Shown piece by piece: positions 46,679 to 56,520 of a stretch of 64,000 nucleotides of DNA (the stretch's first letter is position 1; the number at the start of each line of letters is the position of its first letter). Made by a program: the position numbers and the translations under genes. Source of the DNA: Pectobacterium sp. PL152 (GTDB taxonomy: Bacteria; Pseudomonadota; Gammaproteobacteria; Enterobacterales; Enterobacteriaceae); NCBI GenBank assembly GCA_021907015.1, contig CP091064.1:2108001-2172000 (forward strand), in the 5' to 3' direction. The notes beneath the pieces were generated by a model. It had not been told where the DNA came from and ran no database searches. It worked only from the letters and a program-made list of their open reading frames with translations.

Positions 46679-48043
46679 TTATGCTGGCAGCAGGCCGGAG
46701 TTATCCGCATAACGAATCACGTCATCAACCTTCTGCGGCGCACTGCCAACGTAGTTAGCCGGATTCAGCCATTCGTCCAGATCGGCGGCGGTCACCTGCT
46801 CAGAAAGCACCGGATGAGCCAGCAGCACCGATTTAAAGGACTGATTTTGCTCGAATGCCTGCATTGAGCATTCGTAAACCAGATGGTGAGCAGTTTGCTT
46901 ACCAAGGCGTTTACCAATCTCGAACATGACTTTCTCGGACAAAAGCAGGCCATTTTGCAGATCGAGGTTCGCCAGCATTTGCTTCTCGTTGACGGACATC
47001 CCACGCAGGATGCCGAGCGCATTCTGAAGCTGAGCAGACAGATAGATATTGATTTCTGGCAACGCAATCCACTCCGCACGCCAGCTCATCGCATCACGCT
47101 CGTGCTCAACCTTCATGGATTCATGAATCAGCGCGGCGCTCTTGAACAGCGGTGCAGTCAGGCTCGCCAGCCCTTCCAATGCGGCAGGGTTACGTTTATG
47201 CGGCATGGTGGTTGAACCGATTTTCCCTTCGGAGAACGGCTCTTCAATTTCGTTAATCTCGGTGCGCATCAGGTTGTACAGTTCGTTGCCGATTTTACCC
47301 AGCGTACCGCTGATCAGCACCGCGACTGAGGCGTATTCGGAGAAGCGATCGCGGGCAGACTGCCAACCGATATTCGGCGTATTCAGCCCCAGTTTATCCA
47401 GCGTCAGACGCTCGATTTCCGGCCCTTGTTCGCCAAAAGAAGCATAGGTGCAGATGGCACCGTTGATGTTGCCGACGAGAACACGTTCCTTGATTTCACT
47501 CAGACGCTCGAGGTGACGGATAAATTCATCCAACCAGACGGCCAGTTTGAAGCCAAACGTGGTGGGCAGCGCCTGCATACCGTGGGTACGGCCCGCCATC
47601 AGCGTGTGCTGATATTTCTTCGCCAGACGCTTCAGTTCAACGGCCAGCAGTTGTGTATCTCTTACAACAATATCAAAAGATTGTTTCAGCTGTAACACTG
47701 TCGCGGTATCAACGATGTCCTGTGTGGTAACACCGTAGTGAATAAACTCACCCGCAGCGCCGCACTGTTTCTGAATCGCGGCAATCGTCGGCATCAGAGA
47801 GTGCTTCATGCGTGCCGCATCTTTTGCAATCTCTTCAACGTTAAGCGCGCTTGCATCAGCGTTTTCTGCAATGGTTTTTGCCGCATCCAGCGGAATGACA
47901 CCCAGCTCACCCTCAGCAAGCGCCAGGGCAACTTCGACTTCGACCTGTTTAGTCAGGCGATTATGCTCGGACCAGACGCCGCGCATTTCAGGCGTGCCAA
48001 AATTATTCCCTATAAGAAGAAAATCAATAAGATGTGATGCCAT
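46679..48043 (-). CDS. Fumarase/aspartase-superfamily lyase (adenylosuccinate-lyase-like)
   Basis: 454-aa lyase of the superfamily that eliminates fumarate from succinyl adducts. All three family regions are found: YGVTTQDIVDTA near 103-114, AGRTHGMQALPTTFG near 149 and the signature KIGSTTMPHKRNPAALEG near 275-292 (flexible loop serine). Length and C-terminal domain are of the adenylosuccinate lyase type, but context argues against housekeeping PurB: it heads an operon with a GNAT enzyme, an amino-acid importer and a deacetylase. Candidate reactions: splitting S-(2-succino)cysteine or another succinated amino acid to fumarate plus the amino acid. Such an S-(2-succino) lyase has been described in bacteria. 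ATG at 48043 has a weak ribosome-binding site. Confidence 0.85.
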   Translation of the reverse strand: MASHLIDFLLIGNNFGTPEMRGVWSEHNRLTKQVEVEVALALAEGELGVIPLDAAKTIAENADASALNVEEIAKDAARMKHSLMPTIAAIQKQCGAAGEFIHYGVTTQDIVDTATVLQLKQSFDIVVRDTQLLAVELKRLAKKYQHTLMAGRTHGMQALPTTFGFKLAVWLDEFIRHLERLSEIKERVLVGNINGAICTYASFGEQGPEIERLTLDKLGLNTPNIGWQSARDRFSEYASVAVLISGTLGKIGNELYNLMRTEINEIEEPFSEGKIGSTTMPHKRNPAALEGLASLTAPLFKSAALIHESMKVEHERDAMSWRAEWIALPEINIYLSAQLQNALGILRGMSVNEKQMLANLDLQNGLLLSEKVMFEIGKRLGKQTAHHLVYECSMQAFEQNQSFKSVLLAHPVLSEQVTAADLDEWLNPANYVGSAPQKVDDVIRYADNSGLLPA

Positions 48044-48142
48044 AATTAACTCGTTAGTGTTGGATTTATCAGGCGGGATTTATGTCGTCTTTTTAATTTT
48101 TAAAAATATAACATGCGGAAATTATGCGCTTTATACCTTTGG

Positions 48143-48157
48143 GATCTATCTTAGATC
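48143..48157. promoter_or_regulatory. Inverted repeat in the promoter region of the lyase operon
   Basis: GATCT-ATCTT-AGATC lies 100 bases upstream of the lyase start, in the 247-base divergent gap to the phosphatase gene. The flanks TTTG and CAAA-like bases extend it loosely. Candidate operator; no regulator recognised. Confidence 0.35.
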
Positions 48158-48290
48158 AAAAAGTTTGATTGCAAACTATGCATGTAGAAATGTTCGCTAA
48201 CACTCTCTGCCGAGCGAAAAAGCCCATTTGTCACCTTCCGCTTCCTACAATGAAATTCCTTATCCGAATGACCGCTGACGAAGGATTATC

Positions 48291-49598
48291 ATGCTTTCCC
48301 ACACGACATCGCGTATGCCCCGTACCTTATTGATTACCATGATCATTGTTTCAGCATTCTCTACTCAGGCCCAGGCTCAGGATCGCTACCAGTTGGAAAA
48401 GGTGGTTGAAGTCAGCCGTCATGGCGTACGCCCTCCAACAGAATCCAACACGACGACGCTGGAGTCCGGCACGGCACGAGAGTGGCCGCAGTGGGTCACG
48501 CGCGACGGTGAATTAACCGGACACGGCTATGCTGCCACCGTGCTAAAAGGGCGCGATGAGGGCGAGTATTATCGCCAACAGCACCTGTTCGCTTCAGGTT
48601 GTCCCACAGAACAGCAGATTTATGTGCTCGCCAGCCCGTTACAACGCACCCGTGCAACCGCACAGGCCTACGTGGATGGCATGTTTCCCGGCTGTGGCGT
48701 TGCGACACATGCCGTTGAGGATGAAAAACAGGACCCACTGTTCCACGGGGATAAAATGGGGATTGGCACGCTTGACCCCGAACGGGCCAAGGCCGAGGTA
48801 CTGAAAGCGATGGGAGGCGATCTCAATATCGCCTATCAGCAGCTTCAGCCCAGCGTCGAACAGTTGAAGCAGATCGTATGCAAAGCGGATAATCCGTGCC
48901 CGGTGTTTGATAAACCGTGGGCGATAAAACAGGATAAAGACGGTTCGATTTCTATCAGCGGTCTGAATACGCTGGCAAATATGAGCGAGGTTTTCCTGCT
49001 GGAGTACAGCGAGAATCTGCCACAGGCGCAGGTCGCGTTTGGTCACGTCCGCAACGTGCAGGATCTCACTCCACTAATGGCCCCGATGACGGCTAAATAC
49101 GATTTCACCAATGACGTTCCCTATATCGCACAGCGCGGAGGTTCGCTATTCATGCAGCAAATCGCGCAGGCTCTGGCACAGGGGACGCAGGAAGAGCAAG
49201 ACACCGCACAAGGGGAGCCGCCAGCAGCCCCCTACTTGCTGTATGTCGCCCATGACACCAACATCGCCTACCTACGCACGATGTTGCAGTTTCATTGGCA
49301 ATTACCCGACGATACCGCCGATAACATTCCACCCGCGGGTAGTCTGGTATTCGAACGCTGGCGTGACACCACCACTCAGCAGCGCTTTTTGCGTATCTAT
49401 TTCCAAGCGCAATCGCTGGATCAGATCCGTTCTCTGACGCCACTGAGCGGCCAGCAAACGCTACTGAGAGAAGAATTAACCTCTCAGGGCTGCCAGCAGA
49501 CGGAAAAAGGCACGCTATGCTCTTTCGATACCGCTTTGAAATCAATGCGAAAAAGTATCGATAGCAGCGCATTGGCACCTGTGCATTACGCGCTGTAA
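48291..49598 (+). CDS. Periplasmic histidine acid phosphatase / phytase (AppA-Agp family)
   Basis: Histidine acid phosphatase, 435 aa. Signal peptide at about 1-29 (second Met at 9; LLITMIIVSAFSTQAQA), so periplasmic. The catalytic RHGVRPPT is near residue 44 and the proton-donor motif HDTN near 322; HDTN is the form seen in the phytase AppA, while glucose-1-phosphatase has HDSN as I recall. Paired cysteines (SGCP, PGCG, CKADNPC, QGCQQ/TLC) suggest disulfides. AAGGA precedes the ATG. It could release phosphate from plant phytate, which would suit a plant-associated life; exact specificity is open. It ends at the tRNA operon. Confidence 0.88.
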   Translation: MLSHTTSRMPRTLLITMIIVSAFSTQAQAQDRYQLEKVVEVSRHGVRPPTESNTTTLESGTAREWPQWVTRDGELTGHGYAATVLKGRDEGEYYRQQHLFASGCPTEQQIYVLASPLQRTRATAQAYVDGMFPGCGVATHAVEDEKQDPLFHGDKMGIGTLDPERAKAEVLKAMGGDLNIAYQQLQPSVEQLKQIVCKADNPCPVFDKPWAIKQDKDGSISISGLNTLANMSEVFLLEYSENLPQAQVAFGHVRNVQDLTPLMAPMTAKYDFTNDVPYIAQRGGSLFMQQIAQALAQGTQEEQDTAQGEPPAAPYLLYVAHDTNIAYLRTMLQFHWQLPDDTADNIPPAGSLVFERWRDTTTQQRFLRIYFQAQSLDQIRSLTPLSGQQTLLREELTSQGCQQTEKGTLCSFDTALKSMRKSIDSSALAPVHYAL

Positions 49599-49688
49599 CG
49601 CACGATATCGCAGGGAACAACAACGTCTTGTCGGGTTAACGAATCCGACAAGATTTTCGCAAGAAGACAAATCGCAGACGAAAAAAAG

Positions 49689-49713
49689 CACATCGAAAGA
49701 TGTGTTTTTTTTT
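49689..49713. terminator. Bidirectional terminator between the phosphatase gene and tRNA operon
   Basis: CACATC (49689-49694), loop GAAA, GATGTG (49699-49704), then nine T on the right and seven A on the left. It ends the rightward phosphatase gene and the leftward tRNA operon. Confidence 0.88.
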
Positions 49714-49718
49714 GTAAT

Positions 49719-49795
49719 TGGTCGGCGAGAGAGGATTCGAACCTCCGACCCACTGGTCCCAAACCAGTTGCGCTACCAAGCTGCGCTACTCGCCG
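49719..49795 (-). tRNA. proM: tRNA-Pro (UGG)
   Basis: 77-base tRNA with encoded CCA. The T-loop GGTTCGAATCC and anticodon loop TTTGGGA (anticodon UGG) are seen. Sequence equals E. coli proM as I remember it. Last gene of the argX-hisR-leuT-proM operon. Confidence 0.97.
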
Positions 49796-49837
49796 AATGT
49801 ACTGCTTTTTTGAACATCACTGATGTTCTCGTTTGTG

Positions 49838-49924
49838 TGGTGCGAAGAGAGGGACTTGAACCCTCACGTCCGTAAGAACACTAACACCTGAAGCTAGCGC
49901 GTCTACCAATTCCGCCACCTTCGC
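49838..49924 (-). tRNA. leuT: tRNA-Leu (CAG)
   Basis: 87-base class II tRNA with a long variable arm (GTTCTTACGGAC) and encoded CCA. Anticodon loop CTTCAGGTG gives CAG. Third gene of the operon. Confidence 0.97.
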
Positions 49925-49966
49925 ATAACTCACAAACTGTCAATCAACTACTATAGCTGCAAAATC

Positions 49967-50042
49967 TGGGGTGGCTAATGGGACTCGAACCCACGACAAC
50001 TGGAATCACAATCCAGGGCTCTACCAACTGAGCTATAGCCAC
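49967..50042 (-). tRNA. hisR: tRNA-His (GUG)
   Basis: 76-base mature form with encoded CCA and discriminator C. Anticodon loop TTGTGAT gives GUG. The preceding G (position 50043) provides the extra G-1 typical of tRNA-His. Second gene of the operon. Confidence 0.97.
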
Positions 50043-50163
50043 CATCACCACACTTTACATCAACTACTTATTACGCGGTACTTCCTTTTTACGGGATACT
50101 TTCTTTGCGAAGAAAAGTGTACCACCGCAGCTCTTGCACACAACATACTTCATAAAAATATAA

Positions 50164-50240
<77 letters not shown>

Positions 50241-50261
50241 TTAGCGCCGTTGCGGGGCGGG

Positions 50262-50290
50262 ATATTACGGGCTTAGCGACTGGCTGTCTA
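50262..50290 (-). promoter_or_regulatory. Promoter of the argX-hisR-leuT-proM operon
   Basis: On the leftward strand TAGACA (50285-50290), 17 bases, TAATAT (50262-50267), followed by a GC-rich discriminator (CCCGCCCCGC) as in stable-RNA promoters under stringent control. The -35 hexamer includes the TAG stop codon of yifK. Confidence 0.75.
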
Positions 50291-51769
50291 GTGCTTTTTA
50301 TCGAAATGATGCGTTTGATTATGATTTGTCCATTCCAAGCTAAATAACATACAGTTACGCCCTTCCCGCCCCAAAACACTACGATTTACCCTCTGCCAGC
50401 GACGTTTTTTACCCAGTCCCAGAGCGAAATAACATAGGCTGACCACGGCTAAAAACGCGACACCGACCAGTAAAGACATCCGCGTATCGATATTGATGTA
50501 CATTCCCACCAGCACACACAGCAAAAATGCCATCGTCAGGTAGTTTACCCACGGGAACAGTATCGATTTAAACGGATGGGCGGCCAGCGCGGCACGATGC
50601 TGTTCACGAAAACGCAGTTGGCTAATCAACACCACAAACCATGGCACCATGCCCGGCAGTACGCTCGCGCTATAGACATAAACAAACACTTTTTCCGGGT
50701 TAGGGATAATGTAATTCAGCACCGACCCGGCCATCAGGCACAGAATCGAAATCATGACGCCCGCAGCCGGTACGCCGCTGGCCGTTACTTTACCTAACCA
50801 GGCAGGAAGCTGGCGATTGTTGGCCAACGAATACAGCATACGTCCACAGCTATACATGCCGCTGTTACAGCCGGACAGCGCAGCCGTCAGTACCACAAAG
50901 TTGATGATGCCTGCCGCCGCCGTAATACCAATTTTTCGCAAACGTCAGCACAAACGGGCTGCCAGACGTGCCGATTTCATTCCAGGGGAAAATCGTGACG
51001 ATAACAAAGATCGCGCCCACATAGAAAATCAGGATGCGCCACAGAATGTTGTTGATTGCTCGCTTCAGCGTTACCTGCGGGTTTTTCGCCTCGCCCGCCG
51101 TAATGCCTACCAACTCCACGCCCTGATAAGACGCCACCACCAGACAGAGTGCGAACAGCAGACCTTTCCAGCCGCCCGCCAGAAAACCGCCGTGTTCGGT
51201 CAGATTGCTGAATCCGGTTGCCTGACCGTGGTTACCAAAGCCGAAGAAAATAATGCCGACGCCGACGACAATCATCACAACGATGGTGGTGATTTTTATC
51301 ATTGCGAACCAGAATTCGATTTCGCCATACAGCCTGACTGCCGCAAGGTTTGCACCCGCCACCAGCGCAACTGCGGCAATAGCCGGTATCCATTGCGGCA
51401 AATCGGGGAACCAGTACTGCACATAGACGCCAATGGCGGTAATTTCCGAAATCCCAACCGCCATCCACATAAACCAATAACCCCATGCGGTGAGATAACC
51501 GAAAAAGGGATTCATGTATTTATGCGCGTAGACGGCAAACGATCCCGCGACCGGCTCCAGATACAGCATTTCGCCCATTGAGCGCATGATGAAGAAAACG
51601 AAGATCCCTGCGACAATATAAGCCAGCAATACTGATGGCCCAGCCCATTTCAACGCGCTGGCCGCGCCCATAAATAGCCCGACGCCGATCGTGCCACCCA
51701 GCGCAATCAACTCAATATGTCGGGCTTCTAACCCCGATGGAGTTTTTCCTGCTTTACATCTTCTGCCAT
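50288..51769 (-). pseudogene. yifK: Threonine/serine permease YifK (ThrP), two frameshifts
   Basis: APC-family inner-membrane amino-acid permease (12 helices), in the same place as E. coli yifK/thrP, upstream of argX. From ATG 51769 the first codons read [13 protein letters not shown], then one missing base in the C run at 51732-51735 hits a stop; the next frame continues [18 protein letters not shown] to SPFVLTFAK. One extra base in the T run at 50932-50936 then shifts again, and [20 protein letters not shown] runs on to the stop. The two changes cancel, giving 493 codons (E. coli 461) in total. All family motifs are present once repaired. Errors in homopolymers are more likely than true loss. 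Confidence 0.92.
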
Positions 51770-52023
51770 ATATCCTCTGTCTTTATGTTGTGCTTATCCC
51801 GACTGCTGCCGGTTATTGTTCTTATTCAGAAATGCGATCGAGTAGAAAGAATGTGCCCTTGCCTCAAATCAGCGGCCATGAAAATACCGTAATGTGAGTG
51901 TGAATAACACATCAGGGATGACGAATACGCCAAAGATAGAATTCTGTATTTCCGATTGGCTGGCAAACAGACAATTAAAATCGAATAGGAATAAAAAACA
52001 GAGCGATATATTGCAGAGAAAGG

Positions 52024-52044
52024 TTGGCGCGTTCAACGCGCCAA
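52024..52044 (-). terminator. Hairpin after wecG
   Basis: TTGGCGCG (52024-52031) pairs with CGCGCCAA (52037-52044). It starts 9 bases after the wecG stop and, read leftward, is followed by CCTTTCTCT. Probable end of the ECA operon. The rest of 51770-52023 is the yifK upstream region, AT-rich, with no gene. Confidence 0.6.
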
Positions 52045-52053
52045 TTCAGGAGG

Positions 52054-52802
52054 CTACAGGCGACCGCTGTAGTAATAAGCAACATACTTCAACAGCTTAA
52101 ACTGCCGAAAAATACGACTCGGCTGGGACAGCAAGCGATACAGCCACTCCAACCCTAAGTTTTGCCACACCAGCGGAGCGCGCTTCACATGCCCGGTAAA
52201 GACGTCATACGTTCCCCCACACCCATATACAGGGCGTCAGGATAGTGGTGACGACAATCGCGCATCAGAATTTCCTGTCGCGGCGACCCCATCGCGACGG
52301 TAACAATCTGCGCACCGCTGGCACGAATACGCTCAAACAACGCATCGCGCTGCTCTGGCGCAAAATAGCCATCCTGACTACCGACAATATTGACGTTCCA
52401 CTGTGCGCGCAGCTTCACTTCCGTTTGTGCCAGCACATCAGGTTTACCGCCCACCAGAAAAACCGGCGTTCCCTCTCTACCTGCCCGTTCCATTAGCGCT
52501 TCCCACAGGTCGGCGCCCGCAATCCGCGTGACGTCAGCCTGCGGGTATTTGCGCCGAATGGAGCGCACAATGCTAATGCCGTCCGCATACTTATACTCTG
52601 CACGATCGAGCAGCGTACGCAGAGCCACATCTTTCTCTGCCGTAAGCACTTTCTCAGCGTTAATCGCAACAAGTGTGCCCGTTTCAACCCGTTCTCCTGC
52701 AAACAGGTAATCAACGAACTGCGCCATATTGCGGAAACCGTGAATGGGCAAATCCCGAATGGTATACAGAGGAATTGTCTCTGTGGTTTTTAACGCTGTC
52801 AT
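52054..52802 (-). pseudogene. wecG: UDP-ManNAcA transferase WecG, frameshifted near the 3' end
   Basis: Adds ManNAcA to GlcNAc-PP-undecaprenol to make ECA lipid II; WecG/TagA/CpsF glycosyltransferase family, cytoplasmic face of the inner membrane. ATG 52802 ([19 protein letters not shown]). [25 protein letters not shown] and [13 protein letters not shown] are typical family segments. After ALYMGVG the frame is lost: one G is missing in the run at 52214-52218. In the next frame [29 protein letters not shown] and the tail follow to a TAG at 52054. Repaired length is 249 aa (E. coli 246). The start overlaps the wzyE stop by one base. Confidence 0.93.
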
Positions 52803-54190
52803 CACTGCTCCTTTATCACAGGATCCGGTACGGTATTGGATGTCGGCACCAGCGGCGTCGCACGCATACGCATCAGACGCTGCCGGATGAGCCCAGCGCT
52901 TTCCAGTAACCAGTAGAGCAGCTTGGCAACCAGCAGGCACAGGCCAAATACCAGACAGAAAAAAACCACGCGTGAAACAAAAGAATCGACGCCTTCACGC
53001 GTCAGCACAATAATATTGAACACCGCCCCAAAGCAGAACGCCTGCAAAATAGCAGCCTTATAGCGATTGCTGTCGTTCTTCCCTAACTCGTACACCCAGT
53101 CGAACCACTTGATCACTAACCCGACTGCAATTGCGCCGAGCGGGATAAACAGCACGCCGCCCATCACTACCAGTGACCCTAGCAGCGTGGGAGATATCGC
53201 CAGCCCGGAGTGGTTATTCAACACTTCCCAAGTGAAATAGTTCGCACTGTTCAACACCAGATTCGGACGGTCCGGCCATAGCCAGGAGGGAATGAAAACA
53301 TAGAAATCACGGGCAATCGGTGCCAACCCCTGAAATTCAATCTTGTCGTAGTTCTGCCACAGCAGCGCCAGATTTTCCCAGGGCGAAAAGGTATCACGGG
53401 TTAAATAGAGGAAGGTATAAAAGGCGTAATCACCACTGACGTCCAGCCCATAGCGCTTCAGCGCCAGCCAGAACATCCCGACAACCCCGAATGCGCCTGC
53501 CGCAACCAGCATCCACAGCGTAATCCAGCCGCGCACAATACCAATAAACAGAAACAGCGCGAAGGCGATGATCAGATTTGCACGCGTTCCGCCGACAATC
53601 ACGTAGGTCAGCATCCCAAATGCAACGGTACCGATGAGGAACATCAGCCACGCACGCTGCGTCTGACGCAGGAAATACACCACCAGCATCGCCGGAATGA
53701 AGAAGTAGAAGAAGCGTTTCAACGCCACGCCGGACACATCACTGGAGAATATCTGGCTGTAAGAGCGCAGCTTAAACAGCAAGAAGCCATTGTTGAGAAA
53801 GAAAATACCGACGGTGGCGACCGCGATCAACGCCAGCAACAGCCAGGTCAGATTGGCTTCAACCCGATTCACCGTCAGAAGTGGCGCACGCGGCACAGAG
53901 GTTTTCTGGCGCAGTCGCGTCTTATAGCTGACGTAATAGATTGCATAGAACGCCGTCGCAGACAGCATCGCCTGAAGCAGGAACTGTACCGGAACGACGT
54001 CAACGCCGAACCGGAACACCAGCACACAGGTAAACGGAAAACCAAAATAGAACGTCAATAAATAGAGCAGGGAAAACAGCACGTTAAAATTAAAACGCAC
54101 CCGCCGAAACTCCATCCAGGTCAGGCTCAGGATAAAGATGACTGACATCAGGTAGACGACAAACAGCCCACCAAATTGCCCCAGCGTCAT
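52802..54190 (-). CDS. wzyE: ECA polymerase WzyE
   Basis: Polymerises ECA trisaccharide units on the periplasmic side of the inner membrane; works with WzxE and WzzE. 462 aa (E. coli 450), with about 11-12 hydrophobic segments and few charged loops. The family is recognised by the N-terminal [27 protein letters not shown] and by [25 protein letters not shown] in a large periplasmic loop near residue 295. The start overlaps the wecF stop; the C-terminal 20 residues are variable. Intact. Confidence 0.94.
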   Translation of the reverse strand: MTLGQFGGLFVVYLMSVIFILSLTWMEFRRVRFNFNVLFSLLYLLTFYFGFPFTCVLVFRFGVDVVPVQFLLQAMLSATAFYAIYYVSYKTRLRQKTSVPRAPLLTVNRVEANLTWLLLALIAVATVGIFFLNNGFLLFKLRSYSQIFSSDVSGVALKRFFYFFIPAMLVVYFLRQTQRAWLMFLIGTVAFGMLTYVIVGGTRANLIIAFALFLFIGIVRGWITLWMLVAAGAFGVVGMFWLALKRYGLDVSGDYAFYTFLYLTRDTFSPWENLALLWQNYDKIEFQGLAPIARDFYVFIPSWLWPDRPNLVLNSANYFTWEVLNNHSGLAISPTLLGSLVVMGGVLFIPLGAIAVGLVIKWFDWVYELGKNDSNRYKAAILQAFCFGAVFNIIVLTREGVDSFVSRVVFFCLVFGLCLLVAKLLYWLLESAGLIRQRLMRMRATPLVPTSNTVPDPVIKEQ

Positions 54191-55272
54191 GTTGGTTCTC
54201 CCGTCGCCAACGCCAGCGCCTCTCGCCAGCCCTGCAGATAATTGGGATTAAAGAACGCGATTTGGTGCTTATCGACCGATGCCAGTTGGCGCTGCGCCTC
54301 ACGCACCAGCGCTTCATCCAGCTCGTCACCGTAAAACAGCACGGGCAGTTCCTGTTCCGTCAGATCCTGCCAGAACGGATTTTGCCGACTGATCACGAAC
54401 GGCACGCCAAACTGAATCAACAAACATAGCGTCCCGATACCTTGCTGGCGGTCGAAAATAAAATAGCCCAAATCGCAGGTGCGCAGCATGTTGAGATAAT
54501 CATCAAACGCCAGTTGGTCTTTCAGCAGCTGGAAATTTTTCACGCCGAACAGCGCCAAACCGTCTTTTTCCACCTGCGCAATGTAGGATGCGTTATTCGC
54601 GGGGTAACCCATTGGCACAATCACCCGCACATTTTTCCCGAACTGTTTGTGAATCGCCCGCAGCGCTTCCTGATGACGATTCGTGCGATCGCCAGAATTG
54701 CCGACCAGAATCGTCATCGGCCCTGCCAGCGGTTTATCCACCTGCATGCCCGTTAGCGCTGGATTCATGCGCGTTGGGAAGTACAGCAATGACGTCGGCA
54801 CGCGAGGCGAACGCTGCTGATACCACGCCAGATCGCCACGCGTAGCAAACACGTGTCCAACACGCTTTTGCGCCATGCGCCGAAGCCAATAAAACAGGCG
54901 ATATTTCAGGCCGCTTGCTTCTTCATACAAATCCGCGCCCCACACGTGCCAGTAAACCTGCTCGGATTTGATTTTTCCGCTCAGCAGCGCCAGCCACAGC
55001 GTAGGGTTAAACTGCCCATGCAGGAAAAAGCGCATCTTACGGTTCGCTTTCGCTCTGGCAATGACGGCCTCGGCCAGCGTTTTCTTATCCACGCAGGTTT
55101 CGATACGCAACGCGGGAAAATCAGCCGATGAAATGCCATCGCGGGACGCCACGATGAAGTGCCGAATCTGCTGTTCGGGGAGTTCCGTCGCCAGTACGTC
55201 GTTAAAAAAACGTAAAACGGTCTGGTTATGATGCGGGATGTCAGATCCCAATACATGAATCAGTGTCGTCAT
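54187..55272 (-). CDS. wecF: TDP-Fuc4NAc:lipid II Fuc4NAc transferase WecF
   Basis: Glycosyltransferase (family 56) that adds Fuc4NAc to form ECA lipid III. 361 aa (E. coli 359). N-terminus [22 protein letters not shown], then [20 protein letters not shown] near 125 and [17 protein letters not shown] near 187 are family motifs. Cytosolic, peripheral to the inner membrane. Overlaps both wzyE and wzxE by four bases (ATGA), so it is translationally coupled. Intact. Confidence 0.95.
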   Translation of the reverse strand: MTTLIHVLGSDIPHHNQTVLRFFNDVLATELPEQQIRHFIVASRDGISSADFPALRIETCVDKKTLAEAVIARAKANRKMRFFLHGQFNPTLWLALLSGKIKSEQVYWHVWGADLYEEASGLKYRLFYWLRRMAQKRVGHVFATRGDLAWYQQRSPRVPTSLLYFPTRMNPALTGMQVDKPLAGPMTILVGNSGDRTNRHQEALRAIHKQFGKNVRVIVPMGYPANNASYIAQVEKDGLALFGVKNFQLLKDQLAFDDYLNMLRTCDLGYFIFDRQQGIGTLCLLIQFGVPFVISRQNPFWQDLTEQELPVLFYGDELDEALVREAQRQLASVDKHQIAFFNPNYLQGWREALALATGEPT

Positions 55273-56519
55273 GCTCGCCTACGGTAAATAATGAATACGC
55301 AACAACAAAGCAAAAAATAGACCAGGTAGGTTGCCATATAGGCCTGTGCCGCACCTTGTGCGCCATACAGCGGAATTAGCCAATGGGAAAAACCGGTCAA
55401 CAGGAGGAACTGGCTCACTTCCGTGAGTAGATAAAAGCGCAGCGCCGCTTTCGCAATGACCAGATAGCCAAAGACGTAAGCGCCCACTTTCATTACATCG
55501 CCTACCAATTGCCAAACGAAGAGATCTCGCATTGCCGTGAACTCGCTGGAGAACAGTAGCCAGATGGCAAAATCTCGCAGCAGCCACACGCAAAAGCTGA
55601 CGCCCGCCACGACGGGTAGTACAAACTTCAGTGAACGAACAATTTCCTGCGACAACGCGGCTTTATCCGTCAGGCGCGAGAGTGTCGGCAACAGATAAAC
55701 GGTAAAGGAGGCGGTAATGAATTGCAGGTAAGCATCGGAAATACTGCTGACGCCCTGCCAAATACCCACTTCATCCCAACTGTAATGCGCCGCCAACAGG
55801 TTACGCATCATGATGTACGCAACGGGCAGCGTCACCGCGGTCATCAACGCCATCAGCGTAAATTTGCCCAACTGCCCAGCAATGGCGCGATCCCACGCTG
55901 GTTTTAGCGACGCCAGCGACAGCGGTGTACGTCGCAGTAGCATGATGCCTGCTGGAATCACCAGCAGCGCGGGCACCAGCGCCAGCCCAGCCAGTGCGCC
56001 AACGTAGCCGCCCAGTTTCAGACAGAGCCAAAAGGCCGCCAGCCCGATCAGGCTACCACCGATGACGGCCAGCGCGTTGCCTATCGCATCCCGATAGCCT
56101 TTTAGGATCGCCAGAAACAGGTTGGCATAGGCGATACCCATTTGGATAAACGCCAGCGCACGCACCACATCGCGATAGTCGTCATGCCCAAATAGCAGAT
56201 TGGCAATAGGCGTGGCAGCGGTCAGAAAGAGTATCGCCAGCAGCGTGGAAAACCCCAGCACCAGCGTGACAGACGTACCGAGCAGCGGCCTCAGCCGTTC
56301 CGGCTGTTGCTGATACTCCGCCACGTATTTAGTGACGCCGTTGAAGATCCCTGCGCCGGCTAACACGCCCAGCACCGTAATCAGCTGGCGGAAATTCCCT
56401 GCCATTCCCACACCGCTGGGGCCAAACGTGACCGCCAGCAGTTTGACGACAACCAGCCCCGCGCCGATTTTTATCAGCGTGGAACCAGCCGTCCATATCG
56501 ATGCTTTCGCCAACGACAT
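55269..56519 (-). CDS. wzxE: ECA lipid III flippase WzxE
   Basis: Polysaccharide flippase of the MOP superfamily that moves ECA lipid III across the inner membrane. 416 aa, same as E. coli. N-terminus [30 protein letters not shown] and about 12 membrane helices. Conserved [19 protein letters not shown] near 32-50. Starts one base after the wecE stop. Intact. Confidence 0.95.
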   Translation of the reverse strand: MSLAKASIWTAGSTLIKIGAGLVVVKLLAVTFGPSGVGMAGNFRQLITVLGVLAGAGIFNGVTKYVAEYQQQPERLRPLLGTSVTLVLGFSTLLAILFLTAATPIANLLFGHDDYRDVVRALAFIQMGIAYANLFLAILKGYRDAIGNALAVIGGSLIGLAAFWLCLKLGGYVGALAGLALVPALLVIPAGIMLLRRTPLSLASLKPAWDRAIAGQLGKFTLMALMTAVTLPVAYIMMRNLLAAHYSWDEVGIWQGVSSISDAYLQFITASFTVYLLPTLSRLTDKAALSQEIVRSLKFVLPVVAGVSFCVWLLRDFAIWLLFSSEFTAMRDLFVWQLVGDVMKVGAYVFGYLVIAKAALRFYLLTEVSQFLLLTGFSHWLIPLYGAQGAAQAYMATYLVYFLLCCCVFIIYRRRA

Positions 56520-56520
56520 A

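Noticed and set aside
46679-48043. Housekeeping purB
   Set aside because: The operon with GNAT, importer and deacetylase genes, and its place in a variable region, do not fit purine synthesis.
50754-51581. 275-codon rightward open frame opposite yifK
   Set aside because: Antisense to a clear APC permease; rich in His, Arg and Gln with no motif.
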